This document shows positions 1 to 20,880 of a DNA stretch of 34,764 nt, in pieces; the stretch's first letter is position 1; every line of letters begins with the position of its first letter. Position numbers and translations under genes: made by a program. The stretch is from Ichthyophonus hoferi. Lineage: Eukaryota > Opisthokonta > Ichthyosporea > Ichthyophonida > Ichthyophonidae. The notes below the pieces were generated by a model. That model had not been told where the DNA came from and did not search any database. It saw nothing but the letters and a program-made list of their open reading frames with translations. Where the stretch lies: the NCBI GenBank assembly GCA_002751075.1, contig NAOQ01000665.1, forward strand, positions 3,870-38,633, written 5' to 3'.

Positions 1-7
1 AGTCAGT

Positions 8-185
8 AGAGTATAGTATAGTATAGTATAGTATAGTATAGTATAGTATAGTCTAGTATGGTATAGTATAGTATAGTATAGTATAGTATAGTATAGTATA
101 GTAGAGTATAGTATAGTATAGTATAGTATAATATAGTATAATATAGTATAGTATAATATAACATAGTATTAGAGTATAGTAGAGT
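8..185. repeat. (TATAG)n pentanucleotide microsatellite
   Basis: About 175 bp of near-perfect 5-bp units (GTATA/TATAG) with a few point variants near the right end. The same unit recurs inside a sirtuin intron at 19,154-19,497, and a related GTATT array lies at 17,637-17,730. The array is open on the reverse strand only because the unit lacks stop codons in that frame; the resulting Tyr/Leu/Ile-rich peptide is not a gene. Confidence 0.95.
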
Positions 186-313
186 AGAGTACATATATGT
201 AGGTGCTAGTAATAGTACAGTCTTTATGTATGACATATAGGCATATACATACATAGGTCTTATATTATTGTGACATCTATCCAATCACTAACCTACCAAT
301 GGGATGGACCTAG

Positions 314-910
314 CTATCTTTTATGTAAGCTCTGACCTAGTGTTGAATGGTGACTTTGAAGGTAAGGGGAGGGAGAGTGGGTAGGGGAGGTATTGGTTTT
401 TATAGAAAAGATATACATATTTGCTGTAAGTGACTACTTACTGTGATGGTATTGTGCTTGTAATTTGCTGATTGATATGTAATACATCTACCTACTGACC
501 CTAGTTTACCACATTATTCTTGACTGTGGCCTATCATGTGATTGGTTGTAATAAATAAGATGAGTCAGCCAATGGTCATTAGGTAGTAGAGCTGACAGGT
601 AGCAGAACAGAGATAATTATTGGACAATAGTGTGTGATCATATTGGCTATAGATTGGGCTAGATGGGTCTTGCCATCGACTTTCATATATGTACCTAGTT
701 GGAGGCAGAACATACATGGGTTCTATTGGTATGGTAGATATGTCACATGATATGCATGACTTACATCCAATCCTCTCTCCCTCTATAGATGTGGCAAAGT
801 ACCTAACCCACCTACCTGACAACTTGAACATGGACAAGTTAATGCAGGGCATACAGATGATAGATGTTAGTGAGGAGAAGGTGAATGACTTACTAGTTCT
901 AATGAAGTAA
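314..910 (+). CDS. Probable TBC (Rab-GAP) domain protein, last two exons
   Basis: Two exons are proposed: about 314-361 (acceptor ctag, donor gtaagg) and 789-910 (acceptor ctctatag, stop TAA at 908). Both junctions fit phase 1. The joined peptide reads DLVLNGDFE, then DVAKYLTHLPDNLNMDKL, ending LLVLMK. From memory, this lines up without gaps with the last helices of TBC domains of the TBC1D12/TBC1D14 type (D-x-L-L-x-x-D-F, then A-x-F-L-T-x-L-P-E-D-L). TBC proteins stimulate GTP hydrolysis by Rab GTPases in membrane traffic. The catalytic Arg and Gln fingers would lie in upstream exons outside the window, so activity cannot be judged. The left edge of the first exon is uncertain because another acceptor exists at about 329. 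The second exon is more secure than the first, and the family assignment is tentative because only about 55 residues are visible. Confidence 0.42.
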
Positions 911-2339
911 TATAGTTATATTAAGAAAAAGGATTGTGACTATTGTAATGTTTGTTGCCTTGTTTTACAAAAGGCCCTGGATGGCTATGTGTGGTAGGGT
1001 AGATATGTATGTATAGACTGTCATGTCATATATAATATTATACGATTATAGTTACTATCATACATACTATATATCATACATAGATGTAGTCAAATTTATC
1101 CACCTTTAGAGTTAAGTCAAACCACCTGTCTTTCCCTAATGTTATAAGCTATAGAATGGGGGCACTTAGTTAATATATATTAAACCAATTTTCAATTTGT
1201 TTCTATAGAATCCTGTCTACCTTACTTATTGTAAGTATATGTGTAGCATTTTTAATAGCTAAAATATCTAGCAATGAGGCCCAGCCTTTATAAGGCATTT
1301 TCATTGGTTCTCTGTGGTTGATAACAAGGGGAATGTGGTAATGCTATTTATATATTTTAAATCTACTTCTCAACTTTGATTGGGCTTCTATATTATTAAA
1401 ATTTTGCAACTATCCCTATATACATCCCAACTGCATTTTAGTTAAAGAATACAATGAAGAGGGTCCTGCTCCCTCCTAAAGTGTGGGGTTTTATTATAAA
1501 TACTTAAATTCATTTACTATAGGTATAAAGTAATAAATTGTAAACGATTACAGTAGGCTGTGTGGCATCGATTAATATAAGTTGGAGTGATAGTATTTCT
1601 GTCCATGTTTAGCAAAACACCGCAATTAATGTTGTTATTAATATTATTACTATTGCAGATGCAAATACATTCATAATTATATTAGTATGCAACTGACTAG
1701 CAATAATGATAATCTCAATCAACAAATTATTCATAGTTCTAATAATAATATTAATATTAATGTTAACTAACAAATGATATATCAACAGAGTATGAATATT
1801 AATTTCTAAAGCTTATGTATGCTGCCATATATGGCTAGTATATGTGTATTATGTGTGCATAGATCTGAGTAGCAATATCATCACACTACATAAAATATGG
1901 GTTTCGAATATTGAACATTATTGAGCATTTATGTAAAGTTCATAAGTTTAGTGTAACACTTACAAATAGATAATCTTATTGTAGTTCAAATGTTGTCAAG
2001 TATATATTAGACTACAGCCCACTTGAATGATTTGTCCAGAGGTCAAGCCTTGGAATTGTATTTGAATGTTTTAAATTAGAAATATATGATGGGAGCCAAT
2101 CTGTTCAAAAAGGATATATAAGAAATGCTTATGGCTTAGTGAAAGGTGCTGTATGGACTGCGATACACGCCCTTACAAAAGTAGAAATAATCTTTTACTC
2201 TAATGCACAGCATAGTTGTTAGAATTAAATTAAGTAACTGACAGGCTAGTCACTTCCACCATAGGTATATAATCAGAGCTCAGGTCTGTATTAAAAACCG
2301 CACAAATACTCAGTAAATTAATGTTGTTTCAAATAGTTT
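911..2339. other. Intergenic, no gene seen
   Basis: AT-rich DNA downstream of the TBC-like gene, with many stops in all frames and stretches of TAA/TTA-rich low complexity around 1,620-1,810. No clear polyadenylation signal, RNA gene or transposon terminus was recognised. Confidence 0.6.
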
Positions 2340-2828
2340 AAGTATCTTTAGATATATGTAACATCTGTCATGAATAGTGATGCTACTTCAAAGAAAAACA
2401 TAACTATGAAATAAAAAAACATATAAACACCAAAATCTGCCAAATGGTCCATTAAAAAGATTAAAAAGGTTAAGATAATCTTTCTGTCTAATTTTGAAAT
2501 TTATTCGGCCCAAAATATACCAAATGATTTCTCCACATCTGAGACTCCAGTGACTCCACCACTAGCAGGCATTAACTTTAACTCTGCTTCATCTGATAGC
2601 CTAGGGTCAACAATTAGCTTAGATGAAAGTTCCTCTATTAACCTAGAGTATGACAGAGTTAACATGGCCCAACAACCTAGCTGTACTTCTACTACTGACT
2701 CTTTTGAAAATAATCATGAAACACTATATTGGAGGAACCTACTACTGAAGAGACTGTCAAATATCACTAATTAGCACTTGGTTTTGTTTTGTTTCTAACT
2801 TTCACTTGGTAGCTCAGTTAGGGGGGAG
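2340..2828 (+). mobile_element. Fossil copia-type 3' internal end with polypurine tract
   Basis: A short Ser/Thr-rich coding remnant (about 2,550-2,774) is followed by a G-rich polypurine tract at 2,820-2,828, which directly abuts the TG start of the forward LTR. A polypurine tract immediately upstream of an LTR marks the 3' end of an LTR element. This stretch is therefore read as the tail of an element lying to the left, of which only this piece is recognised. A weakly similar stretch lies near 6,429. The remnant is broken and old, and its left limit is a guess. Confidence 0.45.
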
Positions 2829-3518
2829 TGTCATAGACATGCTCGTTGTGATTTTTGTTTTATGCAATTGTGGAGTATTGTATTTTGTATTTTTAGTATG
2901 ATAGAGTTTTATCAATGTGGGAAAAGTTTCAACTAAAGGGATTAGGCCGTCGTTACGTTTGCAATAAGTGAAAGGTTAATTGCTTGTATATTTGTGTAAA
3001 GTAATTAGTTACTAGCCTCTTTATAATTGGTTAATATTTATATACATTTGTGTATTAATCGGAGTAGAACCATTGGATAAGCGGTAAGTGACTATTAATA
3101 GAGTTGTTTAATTAAGACCAATAAGATTTGAACATAAGGCTTTTAAGGCGCAGGCTTTTGCTTAAAAACATCTACTAATATAATGTCAGGACCTTACCAA
3201 ATGGGAACAGTATCTTTAGGGCGACTCCCTTTGTTTCCCTAATAAGTAATCAGAGGTTTAGTTAGAAAGAAAGTAAGCCTAGATCACCTAATGATATTCC
3301 AATATTTTATTTTATTTGAACTATGTACCTTATTAAGGTTACTGACTGGTTTCAGTACAATGAGTGGACAAGGTATATAATGCCATGTAAGGTCTCCTAT
3401 AAGAACCAGGTTCCTAGTGTGAACAATAGTGTTTTTTGATTAAGTGTTTATTTTATTCTAATTTAAGATTAGAGTGTCCTCTAGCTGGTCTTTTATTTGA
3501 GAAGAGTTACAGGCGACA
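2829..3518 (+). repeat. Forward LTR, Ty1/copia-type fossil
   Basis: This 690-bp segment starts TGTCAT and ends GACA, so it is bounded by the TG...CA typical of LTRs. An inverted copy lies at 7,715-8,352; by eye about 85-88 percent of bases match over the shared part. The forward copy carries roughly 60 extra bases just after its start. It has a polypurine tract on its left and a gag-like start on its right, so it borders internal DNA on both sides. The divergence between the two LTRs suggests the family is not recently active here. Since they belong to different elements, their divergence dates the family rather than one insertion. Confidence 0.8.
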
Positions 3519-6500
3519 TCAGGGGATGTCAGGACGTTTGCCCATCAAGGAGAAAGTTGAAGTATCTACGAGTTCAAGCAAGGAAGAGTTACCATTGGTC
3601 ATACAAAGACGGGAAACTTGCATCATTGGAAGAGAACAAAAGATTGAGAGGACGGAGCACTCCAACTCAAACAAAGGGCCTAGCGGGAAAGTTCCAAGAT
3701 ACTTGACTAAAGTAAGAACAGAGACCTCTACAGCCACCGGCGGTCCCAGGCAATCTACTTTCAACAGAGACCACCACTCCTTTAGCTGCAACAACTTCTC
3801 AAGAGGCACCTACTTCTACACCTCAACCAATTTCCCTAGCTGCTCCAACTGAGCCTTCTTTTTTTTTCACACCACCTGAACCTTCAGCTTCAACCCTTTT
3901 ACCACAAATGAATAAACCAATGCAGGAAAAAAATGTATTCCACGGTTGGAGTTGCATTGGGTCTACTAACCCCCTTTTACTGGGTTCTGGTCACATCAAC
4001 CTATGCAAATCAACCAGGGCCATGTATTTAAAAGAAGAGATGAACAGCTTTCATACAGTAACTGGTCCAACACCATAATCTCTTACATGCAAATTTCAGC
4101 ATGTTTTCAGACGCTGAAAATGGCTCCAGCACCAGCCCAGCTATTGACACCAAGCACTATTTTGGCGATAGAGACAGCATCACAGTACTACCATCACCAT
4201 TTAATAACGTGGAAACAGTGCATTATTTTGGGTTGGGAACCCCTACTGCTTGCCTATTACATATGAACTAAAATTAAAAACTAATTTAATAACAAGGAGA
4301 CTCTTATATTTTTTCAACATATCATGGAGTACCACAGAGCAAAGCCAAATTCAAGTGAATCAGGTAGCAAATGTAACCTCAAAGAAATCACTGAGTACTT
4401 AATGTACTGTGAAAACCTACTAATGGCTTTCCAGTTCCAAAATCTCAATCAAAGGCCCTGTAATCAGCATCCTGATCATTGTAGGATATTACAACACCAT
4501 CATCATTAGTTTTGTGGTCTAGAGCAGATCCCACATGTTTTCTGAATGTCCTAGAATGAAATGCTTCAGAAAACTCCTAATTACTCAGAGCAAGGAACAG
4601 CACTGGAAAAAGAATAGGATCAATGATCTTCTGTCAGCAAACCCAGGGGAAACATGGAAATAACTCAGCAAATGGTAACTTGACAAAGCATTCAACATGG
4701 TTAGCAACTGTTGAACTAAATAAATTCAATGGTTTGTTCCAGCTTAATATAAAGTATTTTGTATTAGACAGTGAAGCTTCAAGGCATATCAATTATTGTA
4801 AGAAAAACTTCATCTTCTGCATCGCTAAACTATCCTACACTAGATGAGGTCATGGTTTTAAAACCAATATCCTTGGATATAGTAGTATTAACATACTAAC
4901 CACTGTAGATACCATTGAGAAGATTATAACATTATAAGACGTGCTATAGGTTCCTGATCTGAATATCAGTTTATTTTTAATACCCTCCCTGAGAGGAAAA
5001 GGAATAAAAACTATCTTCAAAGACAACTTGGTGTTCATCATCAAAGATAAATAGGTGATGATACAAGGAAACACAGCCAATGATTGTGTGTACAGACTTA
5101 ATGCTATAATCATCTGCTCTTGTAGCAAGAAAAGTACAGTTTGGAATTCAATTGCATCCACGCCTACTGCCTACCTTAAGTCCTATGTAGAGCCAAAGGG
5201 CATCAACTGCACGCAATTTCCATCATAGAATTTGATGAAAGTTGCAAGAAGCAGCTTACCAATGAAAGCAACGGGAATAATTTCCTATAAATATTTCTAC
5301 TCTATATTTATGTATTTAAGTCTAGAATCGATGCCTTTAGCCCTCTCTTGATGTGATACTTTTGTAGAAAACAATCTGCCAAAAGAGTGTGAGACCTGCA
5401 GTATGTCCCAGGCTAATTGTACCCCCTATCCTGTCTGCACTGGCAGAGCTACAAGAGTACTGCGAAAGATACAGTTGGACCTGGCTGGTCTGTTTAAGAA
5501 GTTTTACTCTAGTTACAAATGCATAGTGACATTTACTAATGAGTATTTGCACTATTTGACTGTCTTCCTTCTGAGGTAGGCGTTTGAGGTTTTTAATATC
5601 TTAAAAGATTATCATGATATTTCTTGGAAAAATATAATAAACCTATGTTAACTTTGGTTAATGACGATGGGTTAGAGTTTGCAAACTCAGCCCTCATTGG
5701 CTTCCCGACAAAGCATGGGATCGTCTACCAAAGCACCATTCCAAACTATCCTCAGCAAAATAGGATGAGCAAATGTCTAAACCAGACATTATTCACCATG
5801 ATAAGAAGTTGTTTGATAAAAAGTAATCTATAAGGAAATTTTTGAAATGAAATGGTAAGGACTGTAGCTTTTACCCTCAACATACTGTCATCCTGAAGTC
5901 TGGGAAAAACTGACTTTCCATGGCATCTGTGGTATCTATCTACCATGCCTACCAATTGACTAAAAGACTTTGAATGCAAGTGCTTTTACAGGTTCAATCC
6001 CATTAACAAGATCTTTCCTTGTGCAAGTGAGGCATTTTTGTTAAACTACCAGTACACCTAGAAGGCTTATTGACTTCTGGACAAAAGGGCAAGAAGGTTG
6101 TGGTCAGTAGAATGTTTATTTTCTTGTGACAAGCTTTCCTTTACGGAAGATACATAACAAGAGTACATGTCTTTGTTAAGGACTGCTCAAATATCGTACA
6201 TGAATAAACGTGTTTAGCAAAATACATGTGTAACTTTGTAAATAATAACTATTAATAATCACAATATTAATACAAACAAAAGCGTTTGTAAGAAAAATAA
6301 ATACATTGGAACCCCGGCTTTTATCCTACAGTTTGTGATCAAAGCCAAGAATGTAAAAATTACATTTTCCTCAGACTCAGAAGATCTATCCGGAAAAGTC
6401 TTAGAGTACAAGTTTACTACTGGCAGGGAACCAGTGACTCTACCATAGGTAGACGTGAGCGTCAGCTCTGTTTTATCTTATGACTATATGTTGTCGGAAT

Positions 6501-6620
6501 CTTTGGAGCTTGAAGATTTATTTCCACTGTCTATGGACATAGACTGCCCGTCTTCTGTTTTACCCAAACTAGAGTAAAGATCTTCTAAAACATTTCTGCT
6601 TATGCCTTTGTTGCCGTCAG
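3519..6620 (+). mobile_element. Fossil Ty1/copia retrotransposon internal region (gag, protease, integrase remnants)
   Basis: Parts in order: a charged gag-like N-terminus beginning just inside the LTR (from 3,525); a degenerate gag body to about 4,600; a copia aspartic-protease-like motif near 4,765-4,790 (VLDSEASRHI, compare the family LDSGA); a Cys-containing pre-integrase/integrase start near 5,390-5,550; and the integrase core near 5,640-5,815, with the characteristic PQQNRMS and NQTL blocks of Ty1/copia. The integrase-type order (protease, then integrase) fits copia and not Ty3/gypsy. No reverse transcriptase or RNase H region was recognised before the inverted element begins near 6,640. 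The copy is heavily broken, with many breaks, and is a fossil. The exact end near 6,200-6,620 is uncertain. Confidence 0.75.
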
Positions 6621-6639
6621 AGGAGAGCTCCACCTTTTT

Positions 6640-7714
6640 TTTTTTTTCCTTGCCACGGATCCTGTTTAAGTTTATGCTGTCCCTTGGGAGTGCTGATTGC
6701 TGAAAATTGCTCTGATCAAATTTGAGTTAGTAATTTTTCAACTTCCTTATTGTGTCCCTTAACAGTCTTTGGCTGGTGCCTGCTGAGTAGTCTTTTTTCC
6801 TGCTCTACAATCTGGATCTCTCTGGACTCCACTTAATTTGCTGATGGACCTCTATGGTTAGGCATATGACTAGATAATCCCTCACTACATTTTCTGCCTG
6901 CTCTATATGTAGTGGCAATTCCCTCAGTTCAATGGTTGGCTCCTCTATAAAGACTTCACTGCAATCTGCCTCCAATAGCACATACTTCATGTTTAAAACC
7001 CAATCCTCAAAGGTAGGGTCCACGTTACCTCCTCGGAATAGGAGTTCTTGGCTAAACACCGGAAAGTTTACTGGTCTACCTGTTGCCTCCATGTTTGATG
7101 TGTTGCTGAACATAACATCCTCCCCCTCCCCCAAAACATGGAAGGCTGGGCGTTAAAATTAGACTCCTGCATGGTGTCTGGCAAGTAAGGAATGGTAGTG
7201 TGTTGAGCTTGGCCTTCGTGGTCAACTTGCATTAACTCCAGAAATTCTGGGTCTGGTATCTCTGTGCTGGGAGAAGTGTCCAAATCAATCGGTTCTGGAC
7301 CACTCTGTAGAATGCTAGCACTGGATTACAACTCTTCTTCAGGAATTGCCTTGCTGCGTTTTATTGGTTTTGGGGAAACAACTTCGGTTGCTATGAGTTC
7401 GACTGGTCTTTCAGGATTTGGACTGATCGAAAGTTGTGGAAGCGTGTTGGGCCTAGTAACCCTGTTTAAATATATGTTTTCCCTTGAGACCGCTGATTGC
7501 TGAAAATTGCTCTGAATGAATTTGAGTTGATAATCTTCCAACTTCCTTACTGTGTCCCTTAACAGTCTTTGGCTGGTGCTTGCTGAGTAGTCTTCTTTCC
7601 CGCTCTACAATCTGGATCTCCCTATATTGAATCACAAGAGGCAAATCCTCTTCACTTGAACTTGATGGCACCTCGACCCTCTCCTTGATGGTTGGGCGTC
7701 TGGTCATCCCCTAA
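6640..7714 (-). mobile_element. Fossil copia-type gag region, inverted element
   Basis: Reading down from the inverted LTR, a gag-like N-terminus begins at 7,707. It matches the N-terminus of the forward element (both share a charged start, then a Ser-rich block and a PLVIQ block), so both belong to one family. A second gag-like stretch lies at 6,805-7,134. The segment 7,450-7,626 is repeated in the same orientation at 6,655-6,830, so the remnant carries an internal direct duplication. No protease, integrase or reverse transcriptase belonging to this orientation was seen. It is broken and truncated at its 3' side, ending against the forward element. Confidence 0.65.
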
Positions 7715-8352
7715 TGTCAATCTGGACTTATATATAAACAAATAACCGGCTTGAGGGCACTCCAGTCTTTATTCTAAAATAATAAAAGACGGTCACTTAA
7801 TAAAATCACAAACACTTTATTGTTCACACAAGAATCCGGTCCATGTATGAGATCTTCCATGGCATTATATACCTTGTCCGCCGTTTGTACTGAAACCCGT
7901 CAGTAACCTTAATAAGGTACATAGTTTAAGTAAAATAGAATATTGTAATATCATTAAGCAATCTGGGCTCACTTTCTTTCTAACTAAACCCCCAATTACT
8001 TATTAGGGAAACAAAGAAAGTTGCCCTAAAGATACAGTACCCATTTGGTAATGTCCCGACATTACATTAATAGATGTTTTTAAACAAAAGCCTGTACTTT
8101 AAAAGTCTTTTGTTCAAATCTTATTGGTCTTAATTAAACATCTCTGTTAATAGTCACTTACTGCTGATCCAATGGTTCTACTCCGATTAATCCACAATGC
8201 ATATAATTATTAACCAATCATAAAGAGGCTAGTAACTAATTACTTAACACATAGAATTAATTAACCTTTCACTTAATGCAAATGTAACGACGGTCTAATC
8301 CCTTAAGTCGAAACATCTCCCACATTGATAAAAACTCTATCATACTGTGACA
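7715..8352 (-). repeat. Inverted LTR, Ty1/copia-type fossil
   Basis: This 638-bp LTR on the reverse strand starts TGTCAC at 8,352 and ends GACA at 7,715, followed inward by the gag-like start. It is the inverted partner of 2,829-3,518. No polypurine tract lies outside its start, so it reads as a true 5' LTR with ordinary flanking DNA to the right. Its 3' LTR is absent from the window. Confidence 0.8.
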
Positions 8353-10799
8353 GATTTTAACTTGGTCGCCGATGGAATTGCTGTTTTCCGTTTTACTCTG
8401 GTAAAGGAGTTGATGCTTCTCTCCTAGATGCTACCATTACGAATACTTAATAAATACCCATAGAAACAAAGTATTTTGTAAGAGTATTTATTATGCAACA
8501 CATAAAACTAAAAAGATCCAGACTAAATCTGTGAATGCTGGCTATATGGCTGTTGACCCAGGTCCATAGCAATTGACCTTGTGGTAAACACAAGATATGT
8601 ATATCCCCGTTTAGGGGTTCTACCGAACTGCGTTGTTAGTAACATATTTTTCAATGATTATTCAAAGAATCATTTTGTTGCTACGTATCTTTTTTGTATT
8701 ATGCATCTTTACACATGCCTCAAGGCCAATGGCCAACAATATCTAATAAAGACGGTGAACTCCTGACCTAGACTTCACTTAGAAAACGAGTCCTAATTAA
8801 ATATAATTAATGACATCATGTACTTAATTAGTTGTTAATAATTAATCTCCAACTCTTACAAACTGATTGACACCGCATTGTAAATATTTAAAGGTACAAT
8901 GCAAAGCAAACAATAAACCACGTGTTTTTGTACAAGATATCATGAAGTATACAACCTACTACTTGTAGGAGCTGAAATGCTCTGACATACGTCAATGACA
9001 AGCTTTAAAGAATCATTGTCTATTGACAGCAGTTTTGACATTGGAAAAATCATGATCTTAATATGTACATGTAATTTTATTTATATTCAAACTAAATTAT
9101 ATAAAAAAAACAAGATTAGACTTACTTATTGTAAGCTTGCAGTGTAGTGTAGGGAAGAGCTAATATTAGCCAGACCTATTTGACTTGCTCATTGGCTGTC
9201 TATCAAATACACATGCACAAAGGTGATCCTAAATCAATTATTCCATGTAAAACGTAGTTTAGTAGATTTCCTAATTCAAAAGTAGCTTCCAAACCCAAAT
9301 AAATTCTCAATCTAGTTGAAAACACCGAACCAAGCTGTTCCTCCCGCTCTATAATGCATTACTTAGATCAGGTTATTTTTCTAACCAACTAAAAGCCGTG
9401 ATCAAACTTAGGTTGAATTATGTTCATCTAATTTTGGACATTCTTGTTCTTGTATGGTAATTCTAGTTTCAAATTACTTAATAAATAAAGCTGAGATCAT
9501 AGTAATTACCTCTAAACTCATAACATTGACACAGGTAAGCAGAAGTTAGTGTGATGTATTCGTTAGACTTATATTGAGAGGTAAATGACAATGCAAACTT
9601 ATTGCATTTAAATAACAATGAAGTCATTCTAAAACTTTTTGCTTTGTGATGACTGTACCGCTTGATAATGCAACGTATAGTTTATCTGACAACAATAGGG
9701 TCAATATTGAATAGTAAAGGGTATGTAAGATAAGCATATTATTAATAGCAATTAATAGATTACATCTAAACCCGATATAAAAATATTGATTAATAAAAGG
9801 CACGTAAGTATATTATAAATAATAATTAACAAAAGATATGTAGGTATAGCATCATTATTAATTAATAGAGTATAAAAGTATACTAAATATTAATTACTAA
9901 ATGATATATCAGCATAATATAAATATGGATCAATACAGGATATAAACATATAATATAAATAATAACTAACAAAGTATGTATAATTATAATAACAGCCAAT
10001 CCGCTTTAAAGGTATGTATAATTATAATAACGGCGAATCCACTTTACCTACATAATGACCATCACAAATGCATTATTAATGAAACAATTGCAATGACGAT
10101 TAATTAATTAATTAGATCCAATAAAAATAGTCATCAATGTGAAGCGGTCAACGGGTCGAATCAACAGGTAACCGTTACACTACGGTCTGGGATTTTAATG
10201 CGTTAATATAAAGGTCTTTAGGAAATAATTGGAAAGTGAAAGAGTATATCAATAACATAAATAATATATATAGTATATATATATAAATATATACATGTAT
10301 CTGCTTGTTAAAGTATAGTTTATAATAGGCTCCAAGTGTATAGGTCATAGTGGAGGAGGATATGATAGGAGTACCAGTATACACCGTATTATTTTCAACG
10401 TTCAGAAACCTTTGTATACTATGTATTATTGTAGCCCTTGACACCTCTTTCATATATATGTGCCAGTAGTAAAACTTACTCTTAATATAATATTATATTT
10501 TATAAGTAAACGAATATAACTTGGCCCTACTACCGTATTTTATTGTCTTTGTTAAAGGTGAGTCTGGAGCCCTAATGCCTTTTCTTTTCTTTATGTTGTT
10601 ATAGAGGGCATTGTTCATGTTCTGCTATTGTATTTTTACACCATCTTTTAATAATCACAACTTTCACATTCAATAATTACAATAAAAAATTCAAGTACCA
10701 CAAAACTATATTGATCCTTGAGCAGGGAAAGGAATAAGTATACCTATATAGGTATAAGCCTAGGAGACCACTGGATAGAGCAGGTACAAAGGGAGGGAG
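8353..10799. other. Intergenic, AT-rich, no gene seen
   Basis: Long AT-rich stretch, with repeated TTAATTAAT-like words around 9,740-10,120 and one short tandem repeat (listed separately). A 92-residue reverse-strand frame (10,175-10,453) has no recognisable motif and overlaps a TATA-type simple repeat, so it is not called. No RNA gene was recognised. Confidence 0.6.
9974..10049. repeat. Two-copy 38-bp tandem repeat
   Basis: The unit starts GTATGTATAATTATAATAAC and continues with an AATCC..CTTTA segment. It occurs twice in direct succession (9,974-10,011 and 10,012-10,049) with only a few differences. Confidence 0.85.
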
Positions 10800-12379
10800 G
10801 CTAGGTGAAAGATAAACATGGGAATAAGAGAAGGGAAGAGAGCAGTAGTATTCCAATATAGATGTGTATATTTGTTAACCACACTCACCGCCTGTCATCC
10901 TGCGGTGACATCCGCCCCCCATTACCCCTCCATCGTGAGGTATACAGCCACCTCTTGGCTGTTATTGGTTGTTCTGGCTTATCCTTTACCCAATAGTCTT
11001 AGGGGTTACCAGTGCCCATATTCTATACATCCTTCTTCCTCTCTAGCTATACCATCCCTTTCATCGCCTCATCTACCCCCTCTTCTTCTTTTATTCTTTC
11101 CTCTTTACCTCCATATACCCTCACATCCCTCTCTCCTCTCCTGACCATTAATATTTATATATCTCAATTACATCACATACTACATCTGGCCAGCCCAATC
11201 ATATCCACCCACTATATCGTATGGTTGACAACGTGGAGTGAACACTAGCTGTAAGGCCCAATAATAACGAAGGGAGGGGTGACGTATAGTCCAATCACCA
11301 GGACGAACAGACAGGGGGTAACCTTGATAACCACAGGCACAAAGCGGTCAGGTATAGGTTAGAAAAGGGCCAATGGATATTCACCTTTCATCCCGTGTGT
11401 ACGTGACCGAGGGGGAGGGAGACCAGCACCCACAGGTAGGGGGAGGCCTGATTGGCTGTAACTAGGGTGTAATGGCATGGCTCTCTGTGATTGGCTTACA
11501 GTTAAATTGCATTTGTTTACCTATTAAGGTAACCTACATGTACTTTGACTATAGTTGCATAGCAACATATAGACATCTAGAACTTTCTGATTGGTCTCCC
11601 TTTTCTGCTCCTGTGTCTATATGCTGTTGTTTTTGGGTATAGCGTATAGCTATAGATGCATGCATGCATGTATACATATATGTATGTATGTAGGTATATA
11701 GGTAAACATGAAAACATGTAGATATATACTAGTACACTCCCTTCTCTCCCTCTCCCTCTTACTCTAAGCCATGTGCAATCTCTATATTGAGTGTCATTAC
11801 GGTGGGAGCAGCCCCCTAATAAAAGGAGGAAGGTTAGTCTGTCGACCAATGACAATGAAGAACATCAACCAATCACACCTTGCCATGGTAGGCCAATCTC
11901 TATTGGATGGATAAAAATAAGGGGTGATATAATTAGATAATGCTCTCAGTGTATGATTGGGGTTGCTATGCACACTCACAGAGAAAGGGTGAATAATAAT
12001 GTATACGTGGGGTATTGGCTATCTATATATAGATAGATATAAGTATACATATATATATGTGTGTATACTAGTAGATAGGGAGATGAAGGTGTAGGGGGCC
12101 AATAAATATGGTAAGATATAAATAGAAAAGATTATATGTCACATGACATGTAGCCTATGATATATTATATACTAGCCTATACATGTATTGGAGTAGACCT
12201 GGTATATGATCTGATTGCTGGAAGGTCACACTGGTATACAGGCTATGCCATTACCCTTTTATAGCGGTAATCCAACCATTTTCATTGCTTCTATCGCTTT
12301 CCAGTCGCTATTTAAAATGTAATAACCAATCACATATGCATACTAGTTCCTACTCCAGCCCTCTCCCATTCCTTCTCAG
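10800..12379 (+). promoter_or_regulatory. Upstream region of the sirtuin gene, dense in CCAAT/ATTGG pentamers
   Basis: No coding exon was established here, although the missing first exon of the sirtuin is expected in or near it. From 11,221 to 12,480, 17 CCAAT or ATTGG pentamers were counted by hand, where about 3 would be expected for this base composition. They occur on both strands, many inside longer CCAATCA or ATTGGCT words. CCAAT is the core recognised by the NF-Y/HAP complex, so a promoter or enhancer role is plausible. The density continues into the first exons and introns of the gene, which argues against a simple promoter-only explanation. Short TA-rich palindromes lie at about 12,020-12,060. 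Confidence 0.4.

Positions 12380-20880
<8,501 letters not shown>

Noticed and set aside
3-284. Reverse-strand open frame rich in Tyr, Leu and Ile
   Set aside because: It reads through the TATAG satellite, whose unit lacks stops in that frame; no protein signal.
2829-8352. Reading the two inverted LTRs as the long terminal inverted repeats of a DNA transposon
   Set aside because: Each is followed inward by a gag-like start, the forward side holds copia-type protease and integrase remnants, and a polypurine tract abuts one LTR; these are retrotransposon features.
8444-8495. Short inverted repeat AATAAATAC / GTATTTATT
   Set aside because: Nine-base AT-only arms are expected by chance in DNA of this composition.
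10145-10195. tRNA-like words around GGGTCGAATC
   Set aside because: No cloverleaf with matching acceptor and anticodon stems could be drawn.
10175-10453. 92-residue reverse-strand frame with ATG
   Set aside because: No family motif, partly coded by a TA repeat, and no supporting splice or neighbouring gene evidence.
10818-11144. 108-residue forward frame, considered as the missing first exon of the sirtuin
   Set aside because: Has an ATG, but no donor of the needed phase could be tied to the next exon, and the peptide is low-complexity Pro/Ser/Leu.
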